Source: JACVRN01 sp036403815 (lineage in GTDB: Bacteria > Acidobacteriota > Blastocatellia > Pyrinomonadales > Pyrinomonadaceae). From it: a DNA stretch of 64,000 nucleotides. The notes beneath the pieces were generated by a model, which had not been told where the DNA came from, made no database searches, and saw nothing but the letters and a program-made list of their open reading frames with translations. Position numbers and translations under genes: made by a program. This document shows positions 18,640 to 27,882 of this stretch, piece by piece. The stretch spans positions 310,001-374,000 of the forward strand of contig DASWQH010000036.1 of NCBI GenBank assembly GCA_036403815.1, written 5' to 3'. Position 1 is the first letter of the stretch. Every line of letters starts with the position of its first letter.

Positions 18640-19428
18640 ATGAATATGTATATACCTGGCGGAATGAGGCTGCGCGCAGGCACGCTTGCTTTGTGTCTGC
18701 TCGCGCTGATGTTAACGCCAACTATCCTGTGCGTTTCAGCTACGACAAATGCAGTAGAGATTTTAGATGTTCCTGTGAGCGTTAATGCCGCAGGCGAGTT
18801 GGCGCAGCAGGAGGGGAAACCCAGAAACCAGATGCGCACGCGGCGAGCTGAGCCTAATGTGCTTGCGCCCGAGCTGTACATGGAACATTTGAAGTTGAAG
18901 ATGACGCTGGTGGATTTGCCGGGCGCTTCCGATCCCAAGAGCTACTGGGAAGGCACTTACCAGCTATATTTTGTTTCTGAGGCGGATCATAACCGTGCCC
19001 TTGAGGAAGCGGTCAAGCTCGCCTCTGGGCCGAAGGGCGGAGCCGTCGGGATTAATCTTGACCTGGCTCAATTTCCTGCGAAGGTATTGCTGGCCGAAGG
19101 AAGTTTCAAGAAGAGCGGGCTGGCCTCTCTTAAAGACCGCACCTTCATGCTTGACCGCATAGCTTTTCGCGCAAAGGTGCCGGAAGCGGCGCGGACAAAA
19201 GAGGCGCGGTTGTTGTTAAGCTGCTCTGTGAAAATCTTTGACGCGCGCTTGAAGCAGACTATCTTCAGAACGCGTCTATGGGATGCGCAGGCTCCAATGA
19301 TGCAGGATGCCGCGCAGCCTGAGCGTGATGTCACGCGCACGACCGTTTATTCAAACTTCTACGTGACGAAGACGGGAGATGTTTATGAGTCGCAATGGAC
19401 ACGAGAAGGTGAGGACACAAGCTGGTAA
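18640..19428 (+). CDS. Exported protein of unknown function
   Basis: The ATG at 18640 is preferred because it directly precedes a signal-peptide-like segment (MRLRAGTLALCLLALML, with ILCVSA). The mature protein of about 220 residues is rich in beta-strand patterns (LKLKMTLVDLPGAS, YWEGTYQLYFVSE, ARLLLSCSVKIFDA). I recognise no family. Its 3' end overlaps the next exported protein by 44 bp, so the two are translationally linked and probably act together in the periplasm. Confidence 0.72.
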   Translation: MNMYIPGGMRLRAGTLALCLLALMLTPTILCVSATTNAVEILDVPVSVNAAGELAQQEGKPRNQMRTRRAEPNVLAPELYMEHLKLKMTLVDLPGASDPKSYWEGTYQLYFVSEADHNRALEEAVKLASGPKGGAVGINLDLAQFPAKVLLAEGSFKKSGLASLKDRTFMLDRIAFRAKVPEAARTKEARLLLSCSVKIFDARLKQTIFRTRLWDAQAPMMQDAAQPERDVTRTTVYSNFYVTKTGDVYESQWTREGEDTSW

Positions 19429-21355
19429 GCATCGCTCGTCTTATGCTCGTGCGATGCTTCCACTGCTGATTGTTTCGCTGCTGTCCTTCTGCCTTGCGCC
19501 TGTGGCGAGTCTCTGCGCTGCACAGGAAGGTAAAAGGGAAGCGAGCGGGCAGGCGACGAAGCCTAAGAGTAAGACTCCCGCGAGCAAACCCGAAGCGGAC
19601 GCTTCCAGCGAAGAAGCTTCGAGGCTGACGACTAGAATTGCTGATGTGCTGCGCTCGACGGCTGAAGGCGCGAAGAAGTGGAAGGATGAGCGGGCGGCGG
19701 CGCACGTTCAGGCGGAAGTCGCAGACCTCATCTGGGAGCTGGACGCCGCTTCGGCTCGCACGCTGCTCATCTCTGCGTGGGACAAAGCTGCTTCGGCAAG
19801 TGAAGAGAAAAGGGAGCGCTCGGCATACAGGAATGAGTCGACGCAAACGCAGATAAGGCGCGAAATAATGATGGTGGCGAGGAAGCGCGCACCCGATCTG
19901 GCTAAGCGCTGGTTGGAGCAGATGGCCGAAGAGGCGTCGCAGAACAAGCAGCCGCGCGGTGCCTTTGACGACCGAAGCGCACGCAGCACCGTTCTGCTCG
20001 ACATGGCTATGGCCGTTGCCGCGCAGGATGCTAAAGCAGCGGCTGATTTAGCCACAGAGACTCTTCAGGACGGCATCTCCTTCGGCCTGCAAAATGTGTT
20101 GCTGGCGATACAGCAACAGGACTTCGAGCTGGCGCAGGCCGTCTTTCGCCGCGCGCTTCAAAGACTGAAGACCGCAGGATTGATAGACCCCAACGAGTTG
20201 CTGGTTCTCTATTCTTATCTGTACACGCCTGGGCGCGTGCAGGCCGCCAACACGAGCGAGAATCGCGGAAGCTTCAGCCTGGCCGTCAGCCAGAACAAGC
20301 CGCAGGTCAAGGCTGCCGCGCAACAGAATCCTGCGCTCGCTCTCGATTTTCTTAAAGTGGCTGCGGAGATGCTCATCAACGCTCCGCTGCCCGCAACGAC
20401 CGTTGATGCAGAGGCGACCGCTCGCGCGCAGTTGAGCGTCATCGGCACGCTTTACCCGGAGATAGCGAAACAATTGCCGGAACAGGCCGCGTTGCTGAAA
20501 CAGAGAGCGATGCAGATGGAGTCGGACGCAAAGTTTTCGCCCGCGCCGCCGGAGAGGCGAGCAGACATGCCGGAGTTTCGACCCGGTGAAAAGCTGGAAG
20601 ACTATGCAGAGCGCCGCATTGATTTGATGGAAGAGAACGCTCGCAAAGAACCAAGCGCGCTCAGGCGCGACATACTCTTTGCGGAGGCCGCCATCGCTAC
20701 AGACGCCGTGCGTTATGAACGCGGCTGGAGCCTGGCAGGAAATATTCAGGACGAAAACTTGCGCGCAGACCTCAAGAACTGGCTCACCTATCGCGCTACG
20801 CTCCATTTCTTGCAGGCGAATGAATTGGACAGAGCCTATCAATTGCTCTCCAAAAATTCCGAACCGGCACAGCGCGCGGCGTCTCTGGTCGTTGGCGCGC
20901 AGCGGCTCATCAAGGTGAAAGATTTGACGCGTACACGCGATTGGCTGCAAGAGGCGCAGGCGCTGCTTAAAAAGGCAGACATGGACGAGAACTGGACGCG
21001 CATCGCTTTAGGGATAGTCACGACCTACGGCCAGTTCGACCGTTGGGCGGCGCTGGATGCTTTGAATGACGGCGTGAAATTGATGGGGAGGTTTCCGGTC
21101 GAAGCCAATGCAGACGAGAGAGCGCCGCTCGTTAAAAAATTTTCCGTGAAGACAATCTCGGACATAACCTTTGGCACAAGCGGGTTCGGGTGGCGCGCAG
21201 CCGCCGGAGCCTTCGCGCCGGAACAGTTCGAGAGCGTGGTGGACGTGCTCGCCAGAATCGAATCGCCCGAGGCGCGCGGCGTCGCCATCGTCGCGCTCTG
21301 CCGCAAGCTTCTTCGAGCAGAGACCGCGACGCGTCCCAAACCAAATATCAATTGA
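19385..21355 (+). CDS. Exported helical-repeat protein of unknown function
   Basis: A signal peptide (LPLLIVSLLSFCLAPVASL) is followed by a charged linker and roughly 600 residues of alpha-helical hairpins resembling degenerate TPR/HEAT repeats (for example WLEQMAEEASQ and AAADLATETLQDG). The start at 19385 is chosen because GGGAG lies six bases upstream, and a nearer ATG at 19379 is too close to it. It overlaps the preceding gene. A periplasmic scaffold role is a guess; there are no catalytic motifs. Confidence 0.72.
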   Translation: MSRNGHEKVRTQAGKHRSSYARAMLPLLIVSLLSFCLAPVASLCAAQEGKREASGQATKPKSKTPASKPEADASSEEASRLTTRIADVLRSTAEGAKKWKDERAAAHVQAEVADLIWELDAASARTLLISAWDKAASASEEKRERSAYRNESTQTQIRREIMMVARKRAPDLAKRWLEQMAEEASQNKQPRGAFDDRSARSTVLLDMAMAVAAQDAKAAADLATETLQDGISFGLQNVLLAIQQQDFELAQAVFRRALQRLKTAGLIDPNELLVLYSYLYTPGRVQAANTSENRGSFSLAVSQNKPQVKAAAQQNPALALDFLKVAAEMLINAPLPATTVDAEATARAQLSVIGTLYPEIAKQLPEQAALLKQRAMQMESDAKFSPAPPERRADMPEFRPGEKLEDYAERRIDLMEENARKEPSALRRDILFAEAAIATDAVRYERGWSLAGNIQDENLRADLKNWLTYRATLHFLQANELDRAYQLLSKNSEPAQRAASLVVGAQRLIKVKDLTRTRDWLQEAQALLKKADMDENWTRIALGIVTTYGQFDRWAALDALNDGVKLMGRFPVEANADERAPLVKKFSVKTISDITFGTSGFGWRAAAGAFAPEQFESVVDVLARIESPEARGVAIVALCRKLLRAETATRPKPNIN

Positions 21356-21378
21356 GTAGCGGAGGGGGCGCAGAAGAG

Positions 21379-21452
21379 GTCAGTACCGCCTGCGGTAGCG
21401 GGCGGGTGCTCAGCATTGGTAAGACCCGCCCGCTACCGCAGGCGGTACTGAC
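21379..21452. repeat. REP palindrome family A, copy 2
   Basis: The same 29 bp inverted arms as at 11372-11445 with a 16 nt loop. It is followed by tacgcatctgcggtggtga, which matches the outer arm of the element that surrounds copy 1. Confidence 0.85.
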
Positions 21453-21593
21453 CTGGACGCTTACGCATCTGCGGTGGTGAATCGCCACACTGCATACATT
21501 CAACTGAACATTGCTATGAGTACTCTTCAAGCGACCGCCGCCTTGAGTTGATATTCGATGGCTTTTATGATGGCATGGACTGAAGAAACGTAA

Positions 21594-23447
21594 ATGTCTC
21601 AGACTACTAAAGAGGATGGCGAGGTAGTTTACCAGCGCCTTGAGCCGGGCGTGGATGACGGCGGGCGGCCTGAGCGCGGGAGGCGTGAGAAGAAGCCTTC
21701 GCCTGCCGAGCGACAGGCTGCGCCCGCGCTCACGCCGCTGCTCATAGGCTTTACGCTGCTGCTCGCGCTCGTCATCGTCCTGGGCTACTGGAGCACTCGC
21801 CAGCTCAACGAGGTCAGCTATCAGGTGCTGGACATGGAGCGCCAGTATGCTGCCAGATTGAGCTATCTATTGAAGCTGCGCGTCGCCGCCACCACCCTCA
21901 ACAACGAGGCGCGTGTGCGTGCGCAGGGGCGTGCGCGCGGCGAGATTATGCCGCCCTTCGAGTTGAATCTACGCACCGCACGCAATGATTTGAACAATCT
22001 ACTTCCGCAGCTTGAGCGCTCGCCCTTTAACGAGCAGGAGAAGTGGCGCACGCTTCGCCAGGACCTCGCCGCGTTTATTAAATCAACCGAAAGCATAGAA
22101 ACTTACGAGGCCAGTGACGAGACGAGCGGCTTCAAAAAATATCAGAAGGTCGATCTTGAGCTGAACGAGCTGCTGAATAACGCAGGGGCGGAGCAGGATG
22201 AAATTCTGCTCACGAGCGAAGCCCTGCGCGCCTCCGCATCACGCAAGATTCTCATCCTCACGATCATCGCGCTCCTGATAGGCATAACGGTCGTTGCGGC
22301 CACGGTTCGTGAAGTGCAGCGACGCTTCCGCGAGATGCGCGGGAGCCTTGATTTAGCTCGGCGGGAGCGACTCTTCAGCACGCAGATGCTGGAAGGAATG
22401 GTCAGCGCCGTCGCCGCCATTGACGAGCACGACCGAATCCGCAGCGCCAACACGGCCTTCTACAAGATTTTTCCGGGCGCGAGCGTCGGCGCTTCGATTC
22501 ACGACGATTTCGCTTCCGCTGATGCTCTTCAGATGCTGGAAGCCGCGACCGCTTCGCAGATTAAAGTTGCAACCTATCGCGGGCGCTGGGTCTGTAGCGC
22601 GGACACGCCCGAATGCGCCGACCGCACCTTCGATGTCTACTCCTCGCCTTTGACGATTGACGGCGGCGGCGGCCAGATAATCACGCTCGTTGACGTAACG
22701 GAAGCGGCTGAAGCCGAAGCCATCATGAGAAGAACCGAAGCGCTCGCAGCCGTCGGACAGGCAGCCGCGCAGGTCGCGCATGAAATCAAAAATCCGCTGG
22801 GCAGCATACGCCTGGGCGTCTCCATGTTGCGCGACATGACCAAGGAGCAGGAAGCTATCAACACGATTGATTTAGTCGAGCGCGGGATTGACCATCTCAA
22901 CAAGCTCGCCGTCGATGTCACACAGTTCTCGCGCCGCAAAGAGCTGAAGCGTGCTGATGTCAAACTCTCAGACCTACTGGACGAAAGCCTCAATCTGGTT
23001 TCGGATAGAATCAAGGAGAAGAACACGCCCGTCGAGAAGAGCTACACTGATGCGCGGCTTCACGGCCGCTGGGATGTAGACCAACTGCGGCAGGTTTTCG
23101 TCAACCTCCTGGCGAACGCCGTTGACGCCAGCCCTGAAAACGCCCCTATTACCATCAACACGGAGCGCGCCAAAGCAGACGGCGCTAACCAACAGGGCAA
23201 CGGAAATCGAAAACAACCCGCGCACTCCACGCTCGCACGCATACGCATAGAAGATCGCGGCAACGGCATGGACGAGAAAACCCGCGCACGCATCTTTGAA
23301 CCCTTCTTCACCACCAAGAAACGCGGCACAGGACTTGGCCTAGCCATCGTCAAACAAATCATCGAACAACACGGCGGCACCATCACAGTCGAAAGCCGTC
23401 AGGGCGAAGGCACACGCTTTACAATTGATTTGCCTCTCAGCCAGTAG
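21594..23447 (+). CDS. Membrane-bound sensor histidine kinase with PAS-like domain
   Basis: Protein of 617 residues. Two membrane helices (around residues 47-65 and 220-240) flank a mainly helical periplasmic domain. A PAS-like segment (LEGMVSAVAAIDEHDRI onward) leads to the H-box VAHEIKNPLGSI with His396, then N (NLLANAVDAS), G1 (EDRGNGM) and G2 (GTGLGLAIVKQI) boxes. This is the NtrB-like HisKA/HATPase group. No response regulator is adjacent, so the partner is elsewhere. The signal is unknown. Confidence 0.9.
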   Translation: MSQTTKEDGEVVYQRLEPGVDDGGRPERGRREKKPSPAERQAAPALTPLLIGFTLLLALVIVLGYWSTRQLNEVSYQVLDMERQYAARLSYLLKLRVAATTLNNEARVRAQGRARGEIMPPFELNLRTARNDLNNLLPQLERSPFNEQEKWRTLRQDLAAFIKSTESIETYEASDETSGFKKYQKVDLELNELLNNAGAEQDEILLTSEALRASASRKILILTIIALLIGITVVAATVREVQRRFREMRGSLDLARRERLFSTQMLEGMVSAVAAIDEHDRIRSANTAFYKIFPGASVGASIHDDFASADALQMLEAATASQIKVATYRGRWVCSADTPECADRTFDVYSSPLTIDGGGGQIITLVDVTEAAEAEAIMRRTEALAAVGQAAAQVAHEIKNPLGSIRLGVSMLRDMTKEQEAINTIDLVERGIDHLNKLAVDVTQFSRRKELKRADVKLSDLLDESLNLVSDRIKEKNTPVEKSYTDARLHGRWDVDQLRQVFVNLLANAVDASPENAPITINTERAKADGANQQGNGNRKQPAHSTLARIRIEDRGNGMDEKTRARIFEPFFTTKKRGTGLGLAIVKQIIEQHGGTITVESRQGEGTRFTIDLPLSQ

Positions 23448-23569
23448 GGGCGTCTCATCCTTCTGAGACTTGTCGAGTATGCTGTTTTAGACGACCCCTC
23501 CGCTCTGAAGTGAGATTAATCATCCTCGCGTAACTAAAGTTTTCGGTTGCTTGCCGAAAGGAGCATGAC

Positions 23570-24121
23570 ATGCCGCAGAATGCTAACGTTTTAATGATTC
23601 GTCATGGTGAGAAGCCTACGCAGGGCGACGGTCTGGCTGTGCCCGGACAGGAGCGAGCGCAGGCTTACGTCGTTTACTTCCAGAATTACTTTATAGGCTC
23701 ACAAGCCGTCCAGTTCAAGTACCTGTTCGCTTCGGAAGATTCATCCGCGAGCCACCGCCCGCTGCTTACTATCGAACCTCTCTCGAAGGCGCTAGGGCTT
23801 AAGATAAACGACAAACATCTGGACAAGGATTACCAGAAGGTTGCCGACAACATCCTACAGAAACCTAAATACAATAACAGCGACATACTGATTTGCTGGC
23901 ATCACGGCGAGATTCTGCAACTGGCGCAGGCACTCGGAGTGGACGCGAGCAAGTTGCCTTCCACATCCAACTGGCCTACGTCATGGCCTGGCGACATTTA
24001 TGGCTGGTTATTGCAGTTGTGCTACGACGCAAATGGCAATCTCAACATCGCGCAGGTCTTATGTACCAACGAGAATTTGATGTACGACGACTATGGCAGG
24101 AATCCGCCTGACGGTAAGTGA
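23570..24121 (+). CDS. Histidine phosphatase superfamily protein
   Basis: Protein of 183 residues with the catalytic RHG motif at the N terminus (LMIRHGEKPTQG) and the second histidine in ICWHHGEI, as in the phosphoglycerate-mutase-like superfamily. It lacks a signal peptide, so it is cytoplasmic. GAAAGGAG precedes the ATG. The substrate, whether sugar phosphate, phosphoprotein or other, is not predictable. Its stop abuts the 19 bp terminal repeat of the following palindromic element. Confidence 0.82.
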   Translation: MPQNANVLMIRHGEKPTQGDGLAVPGQERAQAYVVYFQNYFIGSQAVQFKYLFASEDSSASHRPLLTIEPLSKALGLKINDKHLDKDYQKVADNILQKPKYNNSDILICWHHGEILQLAQALGVDASKLPSTSNWPTSWPGDIYGWLLQLCYDANGNLNIAQVLCTNENLMYDDYGRNPPDGK

Positions 24122-24123
24122 GT

Positions 24124-24394
24124 AACGTGAGGCGCGACATAATCAGACTATCCTCTTAGCCCCTGTAGCGGGCGACGGAATGTAGCCCATGACGTAAGTC
24201 ATGGGAATACAAGCATAGCGAATATTTCAAAGCCCCGGTAGGGGCGAAAGAAATTCCGCGTTGAGAATCTTTCGCCCCTACCGGGGCTTTTAACTTTTAT
24301 CGTTGCTCAATTCCCAAGGCCCAGCGCCGTGGGCTACATTCTATCGCCCCCTTCAGGGGCTAGCATTCTTCCTTTTTATGTCGCGCCTCACGTT
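24124..24394. repeat. Composite palindromic element with perfect 19 bp terminal inverted repeats
   Basis: AACGTGAGGCGCGACATAA at 24124-24142 is exactly complemented at 24376-24394. Inside lie an outer agcccctgtag/ctttcaggggct pair. Between them is a 23 bp perfect hairpin of caaagccccggtaggggcg type whose loop, aaattccgcgttgagaa, is also present at 54405-54604. No gene is encoded. It looks like a MITE whose transposase is elsewhere. It occupies the 24122-24451 spacer. Confidence 0.8.
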
Positions 24395-24451
24395 GAGTAG
24401 CAGAATCGGGACAGCGAGTTTGAGAAGTGCTGTGTCGGCTTCTTATATCTC

Positions 24452-25759
24452 TTACTCCCTCACTTTGCGAAATGCGTTGCGGGCTGCGTCAATTGTTTTC
24501 TCAAGCAACTTATCAGTATGAGCTGTGCTGATGAAGGCCGCTTCAAATTGAGATGGCGCTAGGTAGACGCCTTCGTCGAGCATAGCGTGGAAGAATTTGC
24601 CGTAGAGGTCGCGGTCGCTGCGTGCGGCGCTTGTCCAGTCTGTGACAGGCTCTCTGTTGAAGAATGAAGTCCACATGGAGCCGACGCGGTTGGTGGTGGT
24701 TTCCAGTCCGGCTTCGCGTGCAGCTTCTGATAAGCCGTCGCAGAGACGCCGGCTCGCGCGCTCAAGCTTTTCATAAATGGATTTGTCGCGCAGGCGGCGA
24801 AGCGTGGTGAGACCGGCGGTCATCGCAAGGGGGTTGCCGGAGAGTGTGCCTGCCTGGTAGATGTTTCCGGCAGGCGCGATGTGGTTCATGATGTCGCGGG
24901 TTGCACCGTAGGCTCCGACAGGGAGACCGCCGCCGATAATCTTGCCAAGTGTGGTGATGTCGGGCATGACGTTGTAAAGCTCCTGCGCACCGCCGCGCGC
25001 CAGGCGAAATCCGGTCATGACCTCATCGAAGATGAGCAGCGCGCCGTGTTGCTTTGTTATCTCGCGCACGCTTGCCAGGTAACCAACGCGCGGCGGGACG
25101 CAGCCCATGTTACCTACGACCGGCTCGATGATGACAGCCGCGATGTCTTCTTGCTCATCAAAGGCTCGCTCTAAAGCCGCGGCAGCGTTGAAGGGAACTG
25201 TGATGGTGTTTTGAGCAAGAGACGCCGGAACGCCGGGGCTGTCTGGCAAGCCAAGGGTTGCGACGCCTGAGCCTGCTTTGACCAGTAGGCTGTCGCCGTG
25301 GCCGTGATAGCAGCCCTCGAACTTGATCAGCTTCGTCCTGCCTGTCAGCCCTCGCGCAAGGCGTATGGCGGACATGGTCGCTTCGGTGCCGCTGTTGACC
25401 ATGCGCACCATCTCAACGGACGGGACGGCGTCAACAATCTCTTCGGCCATCAGGACTTCCAACTCGGTCGGCGCGCCGTAGCTTGTGCCGCGCGTCAAAG
25501 CGTCGCTCAAAGCGCCTATAACTTCTTCGTCGGCGTGTCCCAGAATCATAGGCCCCCAGGAGCCTACGTAATCAATGTAGGTATGCCCGTCAACGTCCCA
25601 CATCAACGCGCCGCGAGCGCTCTCTATAAAACGGGGCGTGCCTCCGACACCGCGAAAAGCCCTAACGGGCGAATTAACTCCGCCCGGCATCAACTCCACT
25701 GCGCGCGCAAACAATTCTTCAGAGCGACCCGCTCGCTCGTCCTTCTGTGCTGAACTCAT
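24452..25759 (-). CDS. hemL: Glutamate-1-semialdehyde 2,1-aminomutase
   Basis: PLP enzyme of 435 residues converting glutamate-1-semialdehyde to 5-aminolevulinate in the C5 heme pathway. Characteristic stretches are PGGVNSPVRAF near the N terminus, GCYHGHGDSLLVKAGSG, FDEVMTGFR, and the PLP lysine Lys273 in TTLGKIIGGGLPVGAYG. ATG start. It lies alone, far from the hemE-hemH-hemY group at 54.6-59.7 kb, with the same metabolic pathway. Confidence 0.96.
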   Translation of the reverse strand: MSSAQKDERAGRSEELFARAVELMPGGVNSPVRAFRGVGGTPRFIESARGALMWDVDGHTYIDYVGSWGPMILGHADEEVIGALSDALTRGTSYGAPTELEVLMAEEIVDAVPSVEMVRMVNSGTEATMSAIRLARGLTGRTKLIKFEGCYHGHGDSLLVKAGSGVATLGLPDSPGVPASLAQNTITVPFNAAAALERAFDEQEDIAAVIIEPVVGNMGCVPPRVGYLASVREITKQHGALLIFDEVMTGFRLARGGAQELYNVMPDITTLGKIIGGGLPVGAYGATRDIMNHIAPAGNIYQAGTLSGNPLAMTAGLTTLRRLRDKSIYEKLERASRRLCDGLSEAAREAGLETTTNRVGSMWTSFFNREPVTDWTSAARSDRDLYGKFFHAMLDEGVYLAPSQFEAAFISTAHTDKLLEKTIDAARNAFRKVRE

Positions 25760-25795
25760 AAAATCATTGTAAGGGAAAGTTGGGGATGGGCGTTA

Positions 25796-25875
25796 GTAGA
25801 TAGGGGTTAGGGGATAGGGGTTGGGGGATGGTAAAAGAAAGATTTTCTATCCCCCAACCCCTATCCCCCATCCCT
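25796..25875. repeat. ataggggtt-word hairpin
   Basis: The left arm is built of tandem taggggttagggg/ataggggttgggg words. After a loop containing taaaagaaagattt, the complementary words (cccccaacccctatccccc) follow. It sits between hemL and the LysM gene. Confidence 0.75.
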
Positions 25876-25881
25876 CTACCA

Positions 25882-26355
25882 TTAGGTCTTGGGAAGGTTC
25901 AGTACGTCGCCGGGGTTAATGACGGAATCCGGCGTTTCCAGTTTGTCGCGGTTGGCGTAGAAGACTTTCATGTATTCGTTGCCGTCGCCGTAATGGTTTT
26001 TAGCTATCTTCCAGAGCGAGTCGCCGCCCTTGACCGTGTAGGTTTCAACTTCGTTCTTCTCGTCTTGCTCGATGCTCTCGACGACCGATAGGTCTGCCGT
26101 CAGGTCGCTGTAGCTGGGGTCAACGAGCTTGATCTGATCCCACACCTGATTGTTGATCTCTTCGGACGGCGAGACGCCGCGTATGAAGAGCTTGTCATTC
26201 TCTACGTGCAGGTTCTGAAGGCGCACGCCTTTTTGATCCATGATGTTGAGAACGCTCGTGTATTTCAATTTGAGGTCTTCAAAGCGCTGGGTAGCGTCCG
26301 GCGCAGCCTGCGCGGCTGCCGCACCGCTGCCGAACATTTTGTCGAATAAACCCAT
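25882..26355 (-). CDS. BON-like/LysM domain protein (Kbp-type)
   Basis: Cytosolic-looking protein of 157 residues with the plan of the E. coli potassium-binding protein Kbp. A BON-like region (about 25-95) is followed by a C-terminal LysM domain (about 104-155: TYTVKGGDSLWKIAKNHYG, then PGDVLNLPKT). The N terminus MGLFDKMFGSG with an alanine-rich stretch is not a classical signal peptide. GGAG precedes the ATG. It might bind ions or peptidoglycan fragments; the exact role is inferred from the family only. Confidence 0.85.
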   Translation of the reverse strand: MGLFDKMFGSGAAAAQAAPDATQRFEDLKLKYTSVLNIMDQKGVRLQNLHVENDKLFIRGVSPSEEINNQVWDQIKLVDPSYSDLTADLSVVESIEQDEKNEVETYTVKGGDSLWKIAKNHYGDGNEYMKVFYANRDKLETPDSVINPGDVLNLPKT

Positions 26356-26556
26356 ACTCTTTTCTCCTATAGAAGATGAAATTCGGCCTGCTCGTTATTC
26401 AAGACAGACGTATAGCGGGATGAGTCCCGTTGGTGAATTGGCAAGAGTTGTACCAGCAGCTATTCAGTCGCAATAACTGTCCCAGGTCAACCCTACATGT
26501 TTGTAAACAGTTCGATTGAGCTTCACTTTGATACAGTTGCGGCTGTAGCGCGAGGG

Positions 26557-27741
26557 TTATCCGAAGATGCTGCGCCACTGGCGTTCAAGCGCGCTGCCGA
26601 AAAGGAACGAACTCAGGCTGGGTTGCTCGTGCGAGCGGTCGTAACCGACCAGCTCCACGTAAGCACGCCCTTCCGTCTCTTCGTTCCCGTGACGGCCATT
26701 CACGCTGCACGCGCCCTCCCAGTAAACGATCATAGTAGTGCCGCGTGTATCAAGCTCCTGATCCGGCATCACAGGGGTAATCGTGACATCCACGCCGAAG
26801 CGCGGCACACGTAAACGCCAGGCGCTCGGATAGATGGCTTCCGTGTGCGGGCTTTTCCAGCAGGCGGTCGCTTCGAGCGCAAAGTCTTCGCGGTTGAGAT
26901 GCGTCCATGCGCCCGAAGCGTCAACATACGTGCCGCTTGAAAAGGGCGAGGGCTTGTCCTGAGAGTTACGCAGATGGTAGACCATCACTTCCGCGCCCGT
27001 CGAAAGCTGTAGGCTGAACCAGTCCCAGCCCTTCTGATTCTCGGTCGTGCGCCATGTGCCGAACTCCCTGTCCATCCATGCGTAGCCTTCGAAGTCCTCT
27101 GTCTCGCCGTTCCAGGTGATGCGCCCCTCTGCTTCCATGCGCGTGAAAGAGAAGTAGCGCGACGCCTCGCCCGCGTCTTTGAAGCTAACCCCCACCTGCT
27201 CATGACCATTAAGCACCGGGAGCTTTGTGCTCTTGAGCCGCGCTTCAAAAACAAGATCGTCGCCCAGGGTCGCGCGAAGAATATGCTCTCCCTCGTTTTC
27301 GCGCACAGTCCAGTTGCCGAGGCGCAGATAGTACTTCTCCTCGCTCGCTCGCGCAGGCAGATCGAATCTGCCGCCCGTACTCTTCCTGTGCTCATAGCGA
27401 AAGTGTTCGCGCGATTCATCCGTGACGGCGAAGTGTGCAAGGTAGAGCGGGTTGGCTATCAACCTGAGCGGCACGACGCCGAAGCGGTCAAGGTCTGTGC
27501 GGCGTTTGAAGAAGACCAGCTCGAAGCCGAAGCGGCGACCACGCGCGGTCTGCATGTGGCCTGTGTAATACCACCATTCGGTCTGCGCCAACGCGTGCGC
27601 GTAAAGGTCTCTGGGCAACTCCACGCCCCTGTGCTCCGTGCCGTCGCGCAAAGTAGACGCAGGCCCCGTCATCACGTCCGCAATCTGATCCAGAACGGTC
27701 GCCGCAAACTGCTCAAGCGGCTCTATAAAATTAGTGCTCAT
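26557..27741 (-). CDS. AttH/CrtC-like lipocalin-fold protein
   Basis: Protein of 394 residues with the diagnostic early motif QTEWWYYTGHM and later AWMDREFGTW and GWDWFSLQL. These belong to the AttH/hydroxyneurosporene-synthase (CrtC, carotenoid 1,2-hydratase) superfamily of twin lipocalin-like barrels. No signal peptide is present. Members act on lipophilic molecules. With a phytoene-desaturase-like gene 15 kb away, a carotenoid or lipid substrate is possible but unproven. ATG start. The 26356-26556 spacer upstream of the LysM gene contains no further feature. Confidence 0.78.
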   Translation of the reverse strand: MSTNFIEPLEQFAATVLDQIADVMTGPASTLRDGTEHRGVELPRDLYAHALAQTEWWYYTGHMQTARGRRFGFELVFFKRRTDLDRFGVVPLRLIANPLYLAHFAVTDESREHFRYEHRKSTGGRFDLPARASEEKYYLRLGNWTVRENEGEHILRATLGDDLVFEARLKSTKLPVLNGHEQVGVSFKDAGEASRYFSFTRMEAEGRITWNGETEDFEGYAWMDREFGTWRTTENQKGWDWFSLQLSTGAEVMVYHLRNSQDKPSPFSSGTYVDASGAWTHLNREDFALEATACWKSPHTEAIYPSAWRLRVPRFGVDVTITPVMPDQELDTRGTTMIVYWEGACSVNGRHGNEETEGRAYVELVGYDRSHEQPSLSSFLFGSALERQWRSIFG

Positions 27742-27813
27742 CCGAAATCAACTCTTCCTGAAGCTCAAAGTTAAAGAAAGCTACACAACGGCTTTAACGA
27801 AAGTATGACAAAC

Positions 27814-27882
27814 TCGTAAATCGTAAATCGTAAATAGATGAACGGTTTTATCTATTTACGATTTACGATTCACGATTTACGG
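27814..27882. repeat. cgtaaat-word hairpin, copy 1
   Basis: Three tandem cgtaaat words, a short loop and the complementary words tttacgatttacgatt. Read on the minus strand, the right arm encodes the last residues (VNRES) and the TAA stop of the NFACT gene. The second copy is at 35796-35877. Confidence 0.85.
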
